A DNA stretch of 64,000 nt from Arion vulgaris (GCA_020796225.1 CM036758.1:27451897-27515896); one strand, 5' to 3'. Positions 10,168 through 23,300 are shown, counted from the stretch's first letter. Notes: generated from the letters alone by a model not told the origin. Numbers and translations are program-made.

Positions 10168-10639
10168 GATATATATAATCCTCTCGTACCGTAATACGTT
10201 ACAAAGGGCCTGCAAGCAATTTCTCCATACCGTTCTATCCTAGGCAACTAGCGCAATCCCCTCCATGGAACCGAGACCGATATTTCTTGCCTCAAGTTCG
10301 TTTCATGGTCTCCTAGGTCGTCCTCTTCTTTGAACCCTTGCATCCCACTTCAATTCCTGCTTTGATATTCGGTGATCATTTCTCCTCAAGATGTGTCCAA
10401 CATATCTCCATCTTCTTTCCTATAACAGTTGTCACTAGTGGTTGACCAACATTTCGGATTTCATCACTTCTCCTGAATCTGTTCCATTTTATATTCATTA
10501 TTTTTCGCAGACATCTATTTTTCAAATGCATTCAACTTGCTTTCTATATCTTTAGTCATTTTCCAGCTCTCGCTATATGTTAGGATTGATACACCATTTG
10601 AATTGAAAATTCGTAATTTAGTTTTAATACTATATAACT

Positions 10640-10938
10640 AAGAAAGAACACTGATGTCCTGAAAGAACTAAATGTTAAAGAGAATTGGCTGATAAACACA
10701 TACTATACAGAAAATTACATACTTTGGTCACATCAAGCGTCACGATGGCCTGGAAAGAACAATACTAGAGGGCAGGGTCCCAGGACGCAGAGGCAGACCA
10801 AGAAGAAGATGGCTACAAGATATTAAAGAAACCATGAACATGACCACCAACGAAGTGGGTGAACTGGCAAGAGACAGAGTGAATTTCAGATGCTGCAAAG
10901 AGAGCAACGTCCTATAAAGGATACGCACCTTGATGATG
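10640..10938 (+). mobile_element. 5'-truncated RTE-like LINE insertion
   Basis: A 299 bp 3' fragment encoding NTDVLKELNVKENW, HIKRHDGLER and RPRRRWLQDIKE, ending in a tgatgatga tail. It is flanked by an 11-bp target duplication actatataact (10629-10639 and 10939-10949), so the boundaries are exact. It lies inside LINE X in the opposite orientation. The same subfamily is at 57598-58076. Confidence 0.85.
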
Positions 10939-12764
10939 ACTATATAACTTGCAGTTCCATATTTTATTTAGATTTTTAAAAAGCTGATGTTGCTTTGCCA
11001 ATTCGTATCATAATTTATTTTTTAACTTTTCCTGTGCAATCAAAATTTCTACCTAAATAGGTGAACTTCTCTGTTATTTTTGTCATGTTAGATTCCAGGG
11101 CGATATCTGCATTATTTGCCATAGGTGTCTTCATTATATTTTGTTTTTCATAGCTTATCTGCAGTCCAACTTTTGATGCTATAGATGACAAGTTGTCTGT
11201 TTTTCTTTGCATATCTTGGTTGTTTCTACTAACAAGGCAATATCATCTGCAAATCCAAATCTTCTAGTTGACTATTTTCTACCCGATCAATGCCAGTTTC
11301 GCCCCTGCAACATTTTCGCATCACCCAGTCAATGGCCACTCCAAACAATAGCGGAGATAGAATACAGCCTTGCTTTACTCCGGTTTCAACCATAAAATAG
11401 TCGCTGTGTCCACCATCAGTGCGAACTGCACACTGTGAACCATCAAAGAGGCTTTTAATAATGTTTATTATTTTGTCTGGTATTCCATAGATCTCAGAAT
11501 ATTAATCAGGGAGATTATGTAGACTATCAAAGGCTTTTTAAAATCGATGAAATTTAGTATAAGTGGTTGTTGCTTCTCAATATGTTTCTCCAAAATTAGT
11601 CGTAGGGTAATTATTTGGCCCTAAGCAGCCTCTTCCAGGTCTAAAACCAGCTTGTTCTTTCCAGGCTTGTGTCCACTACTCCTTTGATTCTATTAGGAAT
11701 AATTTTGCAGAAAGTCTTGGTCATTACTGATAATAGGTTGATCCCTCTCCAGTTGTTGCAACCTTTGAGATCACCTTTTTTTAAGGATCTTAACAATTAT
11801 TTTTTTTATCCATTGATCTGGGACAGTTTCCCTCTTCCATACTTTATTAAATAGTTCTTGCACCAGGCTAATAGTTGTATCATCAGCCGCTTTGACATTT
11901 CTGCAGTAATGTTTCATCCCCCTGCTGCCTTATTGTTTATCAAGAAACGGATTGCCCCCTTTGACCTCAGCTACACTTATCATTTCTTCATTAATTGGCA
12001 GAGAGTTGTTTCTTGCCTCTTCGTCAAACTTGAGCAGTACTGGTGGATCAGGTCTATTTAATATTTCTTAAAATGTTCTGCCCATCTTTTCTTCTGTCGA
12101 TATCTGATGCTAGTACTTTACCATCTTTACTTGATTGGGCACCATCTTGAAACAAAAGTTCCAGTAAGTTTGTATTGTATAGCATTTTACTGTTTCCAGT
12201 CTTAGCTGCCTTTCCCCTTCTTCAGCCAGTCGATTGACATATGCTCTTTATCTCTTCTAGCCGCTCTTTCACTCCTTGTCTTTAGTCTATATTCCCCTTT
12301 AGCTTGGATTTCATCTGTTGCATTCTTAGTATTAAATATCGCTAGTGTCATCTTTCTTCTTTTGAATGCATTTGCAGGTCATTCCCGGTTTTCTATCTTT
12401 GCCTTTAATCTTGCACTACTGTTTGCTGCTCCCAGTAGTGTGTCCTTTATCTTAGTCCATTTGTCTTCAATGTTCTGTTCATTTTCATCATTGAGTAACT
12501 CGAACCTATTCTAAGTTCGGTTGATATTCCTCTTTTTCTTCTTTATTTTGTAGCCTTTGACTGTCTATTCGCAGTTGTTCTTTTTTAGTATGATGAATTT
12601 TAAATTTCAGTTTCAATTTACCTATGCATAAATTATGATCACTTCCTACATCTGCCTCTGTATGCACGGACATCCAGCAATGATGTTCTAAATTGTGTAT
12701 TTATGCATATATGGTCAATCTGATTCCTGGTCACTCCATCAGGTGAGTGCCAAGTACGTTACTA

Positions 12765-14710
12765 TAGTGCGTTTCAAAACGTTCGGTCATCGATTGACCT
12801 CAAATATCTCCATATTCATTGCATGGATGAACGTGATTTTTGCATGTGGTGTTGTATTTCCGATGCCCCAACGATTTTCTAAAATTCAATGTTGCGGTAG
12901 TGTACTTTTCTTGAACGCGAATTTCTTTGATCTTTTCAAACCTAGTAATTATTTGGTGTTGAAAGAAAATAATTTACGTAATTTAAAAATCACATATTTT
13001 CGGCATAGGCGTATATACAATTGAATTTTTGAGGGTGAGATAACTCATTTATATAAATCATATAAGTGTTTACTCACTTATTCTGAGTCCGATGAGAAAT
13101 ATTGATGACTATTTTTTGGCTGCACAAACGACAGTCAATTTTGTCCCAGTAGTCTTTTTCCTCCTTTAAGACATGGTCTTGCATTTCACCAATAATCTCT
13201 GTCTATTTTCCCGACAGGGCGGCATATGTTAGTTCTTTCATATTGCTTAGCTTGAAAGTTTTATTTTCAGCTGCTACCAGTCCTTTAACTTTGGCCCAAA
13301 TGAGTTCAATTGGGCTTAAGTGTGAATGATAAGGTGGTAGTCTCAAACACACATGACCATGCTGTTGAATCAACTTGTCTGTTTGGAATACCCTGGTCTT
13401 CTGTGATGTTTTAAGAATAGATAGTAATTCAGGCTTCAAAACCCCCGTTAAATGGAATGTTCCCCTTTTCTGGCAAAGTTTTATAGCATCTTTTGTACTC
13501 GAAGATGTCGGATTTTGTCTTCTTCTGACACAGTGTTGTGATATGATGTTGTCCATTATCACACAGGATGGTCTTCTAGGGACGGAAGAAGAGTATGTTC
13601 AATCCAATCTCTAAATATGTTACCGTTCATCTCGGTATGATAGTCCCTGTTGTCCGTATAATTGGAATTGAAAATAAGTTCAGCATCTTTAACCAGCCCA
13701 TTTTGTCTGCCGCCTGCATGTGCCATTATCAGACGTTGTCCTTTCCACAGGTACTATCGTTTAATTGTTCCATCGGGTAACGCCACTCCTTTCATTAGTG
13801 TGGTGAGCATGATCCAGGTTTCATCCCACACAATATCGTAACCTTTATTACGCATTTTCCGGGACTTCACGAAATATTTACTTTCGACGTACTAAATGCG
13901 GCTTCTCGCAGATGACATTTCTATTTGCGTACTTCTAAAAGTAAAGCCGATGCTTCTAACAGTTCTCCATAACGTTGATTTCGATACATCAATGTCATTG
14001 TGTATTCTTAACCTAATCTTCAGCTTCTTAGTGTCACAGTTTTTTTGGGAAACGAACATTCTGCAAATTTCTCTTCTAATCACAACCCTGTCAAAATTGT
14101 CTACCTTTCTTTTCTGCCTTGAGTCAATGTATTACTGTACTGACAGCTCCATTAAATTGAGTAATTTATGTAGTATCTTTTTCTAAGACCAAAGCATGCA
14201 TAGTTTTCTGTTCAGGATTGATATACCGATACAGTTTTCCACGATTAGATTCTCTGATAAAATATTTATACATTTTCACAGCCACTGTATGAGTGTAAGA
14301 AACTTGATTTTCATCCCCTTGTATAACAAATCTGAATACTAAACGTTTTGTAATATACCTATGCTCTAAAACACAGGAAATGTAACTAAACACACCGGAA
14401 GGATCATATACATTTATTTAAAAATGCGATAAAGCGATTAAAATCGAGAAACCACGTGAAAAAAGTGCAAGTCATGGAACTTAAACATCTCACAAATATG
14501 AAGAGGTAATACTTCTATTATATGGTTGGCTAAAGGGGATGGTCACTTTTATATACTTTACATAAAGAAAATTTTAAACCATACGTTTGTTATTGAGTAA
14601 AAAAAAAATCAACTCGGGACAAGATCATTAGATCATATGCAAAGTTCAACAATTAGTCACTTTTGCAGAATAATTACATTTTCCCCCGGAAAATCTTTTG
14701 AAACGCACTA
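12765..14710 (-). mobile_element. Sailor-type (DD82E) Tc1/mariner transposon, copy 1
   Basis: A 1946 bp element with perfect 15-bp ends (tagtgcgtttcaaaa and its reverse complement) flanked by TA (12763-12764 and 14711-12). The minus-strand transposase is broken by frameshifts but ordered. A helix-turn-helix region around 14083-13892 contains STLWRTVRSIGFTFR. The first catalytic D is in DIVWDETW (about 13838-13814), the second in MDN (about 13557), and the E in LSPIELIW (about 13320-13300). I count 81 residues between the second D and the E, which fits the Sailor (DD82E) family and not ordinary DD34-41 Tc1/mariners. It sits inside LINE X. Confidence 0.85.
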
Positions 14711-14764
14711 TAATAACAGGTCATGTTTTGGGTCTTGTTAATTTGATCCCGTAGTTGCTCATAA

Positions 14765-15000
14765 GGTGGGGCGTGGCTTAGGGGATAGTGACTGGTCTAT
14801 TAACCAGACGTTCTTAGTTCGAATCATGCTCGGACAGTTTGGGGAAAATTGTTTCGCGTGGATTTTTACAAAAGGACGATGGTACCACCCGTTCAAAAAG
14901 CAATGGACAACTACTGAACGCAATTGTGAAAATCACAAACAGCGTTAAAAAACTGGGGTTGATTCTCAAAGTCCTGTAAAGGATATGCAATTAACTTTTT
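14765..15000 (+). mobile_element. tRNA-like SINE with 13-bp target duplication
   Basis: A 236 bp insertion flanked by tagttgctcataa at 14752-14764 and 15001-15013. The head ggcgtggcttaggggatag with ctggtctattaaccag (anticodon-arm-like, loop ctattaa) and agttcgaatc (B-box-like) marks a tRNA-derived promoter. The body is unique in the window. It interrupts the LINE X endonuclease region. Confidence 0.8.
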
Positions 15001-15639
15001 TAGTTGCTCATAAAACGTGTCTTTATTATCATCGTCAGCCTCGTTGGTTGGTGCATAACACTGAAGTACATGTATTGTCATATTGACATGCCTGGTACTG
15101 AAGCGGGCTCTGATTATCCGACTTGAGATGGGTTACCATTCTAACATGTTCTTTGTTACTCTAGGTGTCATCATTATGCCCACTCCTTCAAAATGTTTAC
15201 CAACCTCTCTCCCTGAATATGTGAACGTTAATCCACTAACTATTCTTCTATCTGTTCCATGCTATATCACGTCACGTAACCCCAATATGTCCAGTTCGTA
15301 TCTCTTCATCTCTTCTGCAATTTGGGCTGATTTTGTAGCCGTAGCCTACGTTCTCAGATTCCAAAATTCAATTTTAGTGTGTGTTTTTGAGCCAATTAAT
15401 GTACGAGTCGGGTTGCTGACTCCGCAAAGCGGCTTTCATCAGCAACCGTCATTGACGCACTAGGTGCACTGCACACCACATGGCTGGTGGGTTTACAGGT
15501 ATGGCATCCTTTCTTGCAAGTTTCTGTAGCTCTTTAAATTTCTTGTGATGAGGTAGCTGGCCTCACGCACAAGTCCTCCTCCTTTTTTCATCCGATTTTG
15601 GAACCGGCATTGACAGAGTTATAGACAAGGGATACTAGA

Positions 15640-16509
15640 CTAAAAAGAAAGGGGGCATTAGCAATGGCGACAGGGACATTAAATATTTAAGAGCCAAGAC
15701 AGAAACGACGGAAATTCTTCTCAAGGACCTCCTTTCGCTGACGATGCTGCCTTAGTCGTCCACCGTGAGACTACTGCAAAGCCAATCAATAATTTGTCAA
15801 AGGCATGCGTCCTATTTTCTCTGACTATAAGTGTCTCCAAAACAGATGTTTTATGTCATGGAGATAACACAACATATATCACTTTAAATGGCAACCATCT
15901 AACACCAGTTCACAAATTCTGCTTTCTTGGGTCCATGGTCACTGTCAGCCTTTCTCTTGATGAAGAAATCAACGCTCGTATAGGGAGTGCGGCTACTGCA
16001 TTCGGCAAACTAGCAAAGCGAGCGTGGGACAACATAAAACTGACATTGCAGACGAAGATTAAAAATTATCGAGCCTGTGTAATTAATTCTTTACTTTATG
16101 GCTCAGAAACATGTACAGCCTACTCAAGACACGAGAGGAGACTTAACATCTTTCACCTTCGATGTCTCCACAAGATTATGAACATCAGGTGGTACGACAA
16201 GATAACCAACTCTTGAAGTACTGCAACGTGCAAACCTGCCTTCCATCATGGGCATGCTCAGCAGTAGAGACTAAGATGGTTGGGGCATGTGAAAAGAATG
16301 GAAACTTGTCACATACCAAAACACATGTTCTGTGAACTTTCGGAGGAAGAGGCACAAAGGGCAGACCACTGCTCAGATATAAAGATGTCTGCAAGGCCTC
16401 AATGAAAAATTTTTCTATAAGTCCCAGCACATGGGGAAAAAGCTGATGACAGAGTTGTGTGGAAAGGGCGCAGAACTTTTGAGAGGAGACTTTATGTATA
16501 CTGGGGCTT
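15640..16509 (+). mobile_element. LINE ORF2 3' half
   Basis: Plus-strand remnant containing FADDAALVVH (about 15738), LTISVSKTDVL, FCFLGSMVTVSLSLDEEIN, YRACVINSLLYGSET, HLRCLHKIMNIRWYDKITN and RANLPSIMGML in collinear order. This is the RT thumb-to-C-terminus of a LINE ORF2, with frameshifts after about 16210. It abuts inverted-repeat arm A at about 16510. Confidence 0.75.
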
Positions 16510-17372
16510 CCTGTTCCACCTGCCCTATCCCACAGTTCTCTGTTTGTGGTCTTATCATACCATCTCAAATGGAGTATCCTGCGTAGGCATCTATTAGTGA
16601 ATGTCTGCAGCTTTTTGGTGTTCACCTTAGTCGTTCTCCATGTTTCCGCTCCATACAGAAGGACAGACTTGACATTTTTTTTTTTATTTGCCTAATACAC
16701 CCTGTAACTTGTTGTAAAACTCTTCTTTTATTTGTTCTTTACTGTCATTTGTTGGGGCGTAGCATTGGACTATGTTCAGTTTAATTTTTGCATTGGATGT
16801 TTTGAAAGTTGCCCGGATCATTCTTGGTACCAACGGCTCCCATTCAATTAATGACTTTTGTTCTTATTTGACAAACATCAATGCTACCTCCCTCTATGTG
16901 TGGTGCTTCTTCCTCCTCTCTTCCGGAGAACAGTATTGATTCCCCCGTTATAAGTCTAGTATGTCCTGCCTTTGTCCATCTTGTGTCGCCCAGTCCCAGG
17001 ATGGCCAGTCCATATGTCCTCATTTCCCGTACCACCTGTGCCGTCTTCCCAGTTTCGAACATCGTGCGGACATTCCAGGTGCCAAACCTGGGGATCTTCC
17101 GGGTTGAAAGAAGGTGAGTCGGCAGGCCGATTTTCTTTCGAATTTCACCGGGTCGCTTCATGAGTCCCACTATTTGGGGTCCCTCTTTTATCCTCGGGTG
17201 GCGAGCTTTGAATTTTCTTGGCTGTGGTTTCTGTAGCTATCTGGTGTTTTTACGGTTTGGGGTAGCTAGCCCCACGACCAACCTCCTTAGTCGCCTCTTA
17301 CGACATCCATGGCAGGTGACATTGGTTATATTCTTTACATCCCCAACTTGGGCCCCGGTAACCACTCGGGTG
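16510..17372 (-). mobile_element. Internally deleted LINE, arm A copy
   Basis: Minus strand: leader beginning with the ccgagtggttaccggggcc head, then endonuclease start (KIPRFGTWNVRTMFETGKT, ILGLGDTRW), then a jump at about 16680 to the ORF2 C-terminal block (LQTFTNRCLRRILHLRWYD). The whole RT is missing. Same structure as the B and C copies, but truncated where it meets the plus-strand LINE. Confidence 0.8.
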
Positions 17373-17754
17373 GTTTCTTTCTTTACATAATTAAAAATCT
17401 GTCTTTTATAATAAATAAATAAATAATATTTCTTTTGCTAACGCCAAGAATCGTCCAAATTTATAATTTGTTTAGTTCTCACAGAATGTTACACGTCTAT
17501 CTTCTGTGTTATTTTCCCCCCACTCCATGTAGTCTCACAATGTGTTTGTATTCCTACTTGGCATTCATTTATATGTTAACATGAACACTAAAAGAACATT
17601 GTTCAATACAATTTTGTTTTCAAAACACGTAAAAATAAAGCCTGATGCGTTGCTGTGTATTGATGTTGTTATTGTTTTTTGTGTTATATAAAACTACAGT
17701 ATTATGGTTTTACGAGTTTCGACATTGCTACATAGTTGTAATGCAGTCTTCCCT
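17373..17754. other. AT-rich spacer, no gene seen
   Basis: Non-coding sequence with a short (aaat)n run near 17418. It is duplicated as part of arms B and C. No domain or SINE head recognised. Confidence 0.35.
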
Positions 17755-17935
17755 AATATAGATAATACAATTTCTTCTCCCAGCATTATACTATCAGAGC
17801 CAAACCTGGACCCTCATATCAAGCGACAAAAAAAACCAAACTAGTCAGTACAGAGATGAACATTGTCTACGTAGAATGCTAGAAGTATAACGAAGAATAG
17901 TTTTAAAACTGAAGGCATCGAAAGAAGTGGGTACA
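17755..17935 (+). mobile_element. LINE V C-terminal fragment
   Basis: Encodes a broken run ending in VGTTPVLNF that matches the LINE V region at 59300-59470 (reverse complement) and at 48500-48660. It sits between the deleted LINE and LINE U. Confidence 0.5.
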
Positions 17936-19419
17936 ACACCAGTACTGAACTTTTATTCTATTCTGTTGTCTTTTTCACTAATTTGCCGTAGGGCAAATAT
18001 TACATTTGTGTACCCTTTTATTTTTCTAAACCCAAACTATTGTGTACTAAGTGTTGGTTTCCCAATTGTTGGTCTTTTTTGCTGCTCTAGAACTCTTGCA
18101 AACATTTTCCCTCATGGTTTAAGAAGGCTAAGCCTCTGTATGTACTACAATCTTATTAATATAATAGCTTTTTGCCAATCTGAAGGAACAGTTCTTTCTT
18201 TCCATACCTTCTTGAAGATGTAATGTATTCAGGTTACTTCAATTTCTCCACAAGCCTGTATTGACTCTGCTGTTATTCTATCAATTCTTTGCAGTTCTGT
18301 TCTGTGGGCCTCTCTTAATTAATATCGTCTCTTACCTCATTTTCTAGTATTTACTATGGCTTTATAAAAATGATTGCTGGTCTCTATATATACTCTACTG
18401 AGATTGTCACTATATATGTTCTATATCTCATTATTCAATTTCCACTTTTTAAAAATAATGTTGAGTTGGTGCATATATTTGAATGACCGCAATGTTGAAT
18501 AGTTTAACTTTGAGTTTTAACAGTATTTTTCTATCACTATATGTCCAGCATCCACTCATATGTTCTGTCAGTTCTTTTGTTATCGGTATTTTCACTCAAC
18601 TTCGAAGATCTTCACCTTCTAAGTAAATAATTATATGAAACACACCGGAAGGATCATTATACATTTTTTAAAGTGCGATAAAGCGATTAAAATCGGGAAA
18701 ACCACGTGAAAAACGTGCAAGTCGTGGAACTTGCAACATCTCACAAATATGAAGGGGTAATACTTCTCATTATATGGTTGGCTAAGGAGATGGTCACTTT
18801 TATATACTTTACATAAAGTAAATTTTAAACCATACGTTTGTTATTGAGTTTAAAAATATCAACCTCGGGACATTACGATCATTAGATCATATGTAAAGTT
18901 ACAACAATTACGGTCAAGCGGTTGCAGAGATATTAAATTTTCCTCGCGGAAAATCATTTTGAAACGCACTATAACATCAAATTATTTAGCTTCCACTTCT
19001 GGTACAGTATCCTTACATTTCATGTTCTTACTTTTAGTTGTCTCTTTCTAGTTTTCATACAACTGTTCTCAGACTGTGGTCTTTTAGTCGAAATGAAGAA
19101 AATGCATTTTGTGTGTTAGTAACATGCTACATCTCTGCACTGACGGAAGAAACACATAAGAAGAACTTGTCCAATTTTTTATAATGTCTGTCAGAAGAGC
19201 TAACTAATTAATCTCTGTAGTCTTGCTACGTCAGTAAGGAATGTCTATTGATGATGACAATCGGAAGAGTTAACTAATTAATCTTTGTAGTCTTGCTACG
19301 TCAGTAAGGAATGTCTATTGATGATGTCAATCGGAAGAGTTAACTAATTAATCTTTGTAGTCTTCTGTAGTCGAAGGAATGTCTATTGATTACTGAACCA
19401 ACATAATAATAGTCTAGAG
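17936..19419 (-). mobile_element. LINE family U, 5' two-thirds, with Sailor derivative
   Basis: Minus strand from about 19400: a leader with three 70-bp tandem units (19190-19400), endonuclease start (RILYQKWKLNNL near 19020-18980), an insertion, then LFNIAVIQIYAPTQ (about 18510-18470). The RT start follows (VWKERTVPSDWQKAIIL about 18215-18165, FALRQISEKDNRIE at about 17990-17950). The 3' half is absent. The plus-strand 98-residue open frame at 17927-18223 is a shadow. Copies occur in B and C, and a 5' fragment at 61425-61675. Confidence 0.7.
18635..18971. mobile_element. Sailor-1 derived non-autonomous remnant (arm A)
   Basis: Matches the terminal 330 bp of the Sailor at 14385-14710 (caccggaaggatcat, gatggtcacttttatatac, gaaaatc..ttttgaaacgcacta) and ends in the same tip followed by TA (18972-73). 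It has no transposase. The left tip is degenerate (atgaaacacacc). It interrupts the LINE U endonuclease. Confidence 0.7.
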
Positions 19420-20323
19420 CATGGGTTCCCAACGGGGGCGGTACCGCCCACTGGGGGCGCTGAGAAGTTGGAAGGGGGCGCTGTGTTGAAAAGTAAATTT
19501 CGGGGGGCGCTGAGGACCATCCGCCGCCCCCTTAAGCTGAAAATTCAGTCCCGCATGTTCGCTTCATAGAAGATGAAAACATTTGTCAAAAACGTTTATT
19601 TCCAAGAACATTAGAAGCGGACAATAAAGAAAAATCTATATTTAACGTATTAGTCGCCGTGCATTGTGTAATTCATCGATAACGTTTTCTCACACAAAAT
19701 CTTAGTAATTGCCGTCATCGCACATTACAGTATGCAATTACATCAGTTAATGTGAACAGAAGACAATACTCTCGATGAAAGATTATTTAGAAAGCTTTGT
19801 GATGAAAACAACGAGAGACTTCAATCGTTTACTATTGCAAACATAAATTTGTTGACTGTCAACAGGTACCTCTCTAAAATGATGTTAGGGACTCTTTGAA
19901 TCAATTACAAAGTTTTTTGGAAAAACAAAAATGATTCTTTTAGATAGGTTTTATTGAAAGGTTATAGCAATATTGCTTATCTGACAGATTTATACAACAA
20001 ATTTAATGAAACGAACTTACAACTGTAAGTAAATGATTCTAATTTGATCTAAGCAAGAGCAATTATTTCTGCGTTCATGTTAAAACTTGCGTTGTATTGA
20101 AATTTGAAAATTTTATCATTTTTCAAATCTTTCTTCACTGGAAACAACTTATGTCGATATTCTGGTTTATAGCCAACATTTGGAAGCACGAAAAGAAGAT
20201 TTTGCAATGTTTTCAGAATGTACTCAATATGACCACTCTAGATTGGGTCATTGAGCATTCTTCAAATTACAAATGTCTTCCGGTTTTCAAAACGGCGGCT
20301 AAATGTTGTGTCTATTGACGGCG

Positions 20324-23300
20324 TCAGTAAAATTAAGAATTTCTTTTCTGATCCTGTACCGTGGTTTAAAAATATTCGCATGGAACGCACATATTCTATA
20401 TTTAATAAGGATTACTATGTTTTATGCTTTTTCCCATTCGAGACGCGATGCAGATGGGTAGAATCTGCTCCTTTGCAGGACGATTGCGTAACAATCAACG
20501 ACTTGGGAATACTAACCCGAAACAAATGTTTGCAGAACCAGATGCACCAGGCCGTAAGGTGCATAACATTGTGCAATGACCCCTCATAATGAGGAATGGG
20601 ATAACGGATTCTATGGTCACCGCTCTGCCACCAAGACTTAGCCTCAGAGAAAGAATACTGGACCAACCATTATGAGGGTGGCCAAAAATAACTGCTGGTG
20701 ATCACGCTGTCACTGGTGCTAAACCAAAGGAGCGGTAGGGAAATCTTGCAAATCAAACTCCACCAGACTCAGGAGATTCAACATAATTCGATAGAACGCC
20801 GAGGACATTTACACCAAAATGCAGGCTCTAGCAGTGAAAAATAGACTTTACATGTATTCAGGAAACACACATCAACCCCCACAGATTATCTGTCCGATGT
20901 TATCAGTTATACATATAAGGCCACACGAGGAAGGGGGAGGAGCTCATACGCGTGAGCAACAAATACACCATGAAACAGATAGAAGTCAGCACAAATGGGG
21001 AAGAAGAAATCATAAGAATTGACATCTTTGTAGACAACTAACAGATTCGAACTAACACACCCACTGACCAATACAAACTGTCTAGTAGTGGGAGATTTTA
21101 ACAGTCAGTCAGAAAGGTGGGGATACCAAGACGCCAATGCAAAGGGGGATTAAACCAGTGGGAAATAGATAACAACCTGCAGCTCAGAAATGGATTCGAT
21201 GACTCACCAACCATCTTCTCAAGAAGATAAAAAAATGTATTCCCCAGACCTCGTCTTTGCCACCGGTGACATAGCCCACAACTTGGATCGAACCTTCTTG
21301 GAACAGCTAGGAGACAGTGACCACAAATCTGTCAAGCTCTCCTTGAAGATTAAATATTCTCCCCAAGTTCGAAAAACAATGAGCCAGTGGAATTACAAAA
21401 GAGCTGACTATGCACAGTTTACGAGGCTCAGCGACATCTACTGTGACCCCATAAATACACACCAAAAAAGATAAATAACATGAGAGACCTACTCAACATA
21501 TCCACTTTGAGGGCAGCAAGAGAATCGATTCCTAGAGGTGCAAGAAGAGACTACAAACCTTATTTGTCAGAAGAAGAGATCCAACATGTTGAAGATGAAG
21601 GGAGTCAGGCCAGAGAAAGAGTAGAACCTGAGCAGAGCATAGACAGCAAACATAGTACTCAAGGCAACCTCGGCTAAATATAGGAGAACAGTTAAGAAAG
21701 CCGCAAGGAAGAGCTGGAGAGACAAGATGTCTCAACATGAACAGAGTTGAGTTGAAGAAGCACTACAGAGTCTTAACCTTAAGAATTCACCAGGAAAGGA
21801 TGACATCACAAATGAGATGCTCATCAACCTAGCAAGAAAGCCAAGAAAAAGCTGCTAAAAGTTTTGAATGCGAGCTGGAAAGACGTAGAAATACCCAGTG
21901 AATGGAAAGAAGCTATCACAGTGCCCAATCTAAAACAAGGAAAAGACAGATTCTATCCAAGCAATTATATACAAATTAGCCTCTTTTTTGGTGTGTTGGA
22001 AAAGTGATGGATATGCTTCTCAATAGAAGACTCATGTGGCAACTTGAGCAAACACAATTGATACTACTACAGCAGAGTGGATTCAGTAAGCATGGATCAA
22101 CAGAAGACGAAATAACTTGCATAGGAGATCGAAGGTGGATTTCAAGTTAAAAAACATACACTAACGGTATGGGTTGACATGGAGAAGGCGTTTGATAGGG
22201 TCTGGAGAGAAAGACTCAAAATCAAACTGCTCAAACTCGTAATCAAAAGGCGCATATATATCTGGATATGTCACTATGTGGTAAAAAGAACAGCAAAAGT
22301 ATAGGACGAGGAAAAACATAGCAGGAAGGCAGTCATCGAACCAATTTTTTCCCAAGGAGGGGTTCTGACTCTAACGCTACTTCGTTTTTATAAATGATTA
22401 TGGAAGACATCCCCCACATAGTGCATGGTGCAATCTACGCTGATGATATGGCACTGTGGACACGAGAAGAATCTTCTTCGAACGCTCCATATCGACCACT
22501 TGTGAACCACTTTGTGTGATGTGTATGTAATCTGAGCCTAAGAGCGATTGTACGTTGTGCCATTAATTCGCCTATAAGTAAGCCAGCCCATCCGATTTCT
22601 GAGCTTCTGATTATTTACTAGGTTATCATTCCTAGGGCCTACATCAGTCGCCTCTTACGACATGCATTGTAGGTTGCAGTGGTACTATTCTTTGCTTTTC
22701 TTTCCTGGCACCACACGGGCGACGAGAAGAATCCATTGCAGTAGCCACCTCAAGGATGCAGAATGTAATTTAAAAAAACTTTAAAAATATACCAGATATT
22801 GACTGCTCTTTATAAATGAAAAGGAAATCAATTTCACAGTCTTCAGCATATCCAAGAAGAAACAAATGCTCAAACTCAAGTTCAATGACCACCTACTCTC
22901 AATGGACGAATGTCCAACATGTATGGGAATCATCATGGACAGCAGGCGGGCGTGGAAAACACAGATAGGAAATTCTGGGGAACAAGCAAAGCAGAGAATG
23001 GGGATCGTGAACAAATTAGCAGTCCCCAACAGGGGTGCGGGTTGTAGCATTCTGAAAAGACTTTACACTGGGAGAGTTTGACCAGTACTTGAGTATGGCA
23101 TATCAGCCTGGGTCATAATCTCCAAGACACATTTCATAAAGATAAACCCAGTGTTAAACCAGGCCTCACGGATCATCACTGAAACCATAAGTGTACCCAC
23201 ATAGAAGTACTGAAAACGGCCATAGGGCTTCAACCATTGGAAGACAGACGAAACAAGAAAGTACTTCAACGAGGACAAAAAATGCAAGAGACTGATTAAC

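Larger units (their letters stand above)
10168..15600 (-). mobile_element. LINE family X, near full length, with nested insertions
   Basis: Minus-strand non-LTR element read from about 15600 down to 10168. The leader and endonuclease region (15440-15015) shows FWNLRT, LDILGLRD and VLQCYAPTNE, the order expected in APE-type LINE endonucleases. After two insertions the endonuclease ends with [10 protein letters not shown] and ADVGSDHN (about 12700-12620). The RT shows GVKQGCILSPLLF (about 11385-11340) and a frameshifted LEDLDFADDI-like box (about 11265-11230), then KFTYLGRNFD. The 3' end is followed by a TA-rich tail. Stops and frameshifts make it inactive. Another copy is at 63443-64000. Its sequence style is RTE-like, but the clade is inferred. 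Confidence 0.75.
16510..20323. repeat. Inverted-repeat arm A
   Basis: This 3.8 kb block is the reverse complement of 26759-30567 and also of 32844-36660. It carries, in order, a deleted LINE (minus), a LINE V fragment (plus), LINE U (minus) with a Sailor derivative, and the 5' half of a hAT (plus). Sequence agreement is near-identical in the stretches I compared. Single-base differences and small indels show it is not a trivial assembly echo. Confidence 0.85.

Noticed and set aside
17927..18223. 98-residue ORF repeated three times (also 28842-29138 and 34942-35238), looking like a conserved membrane protein
   Set aside because: It is the antisense of the LINE U reverse transcriptase; conservation reflects segmental duplication.
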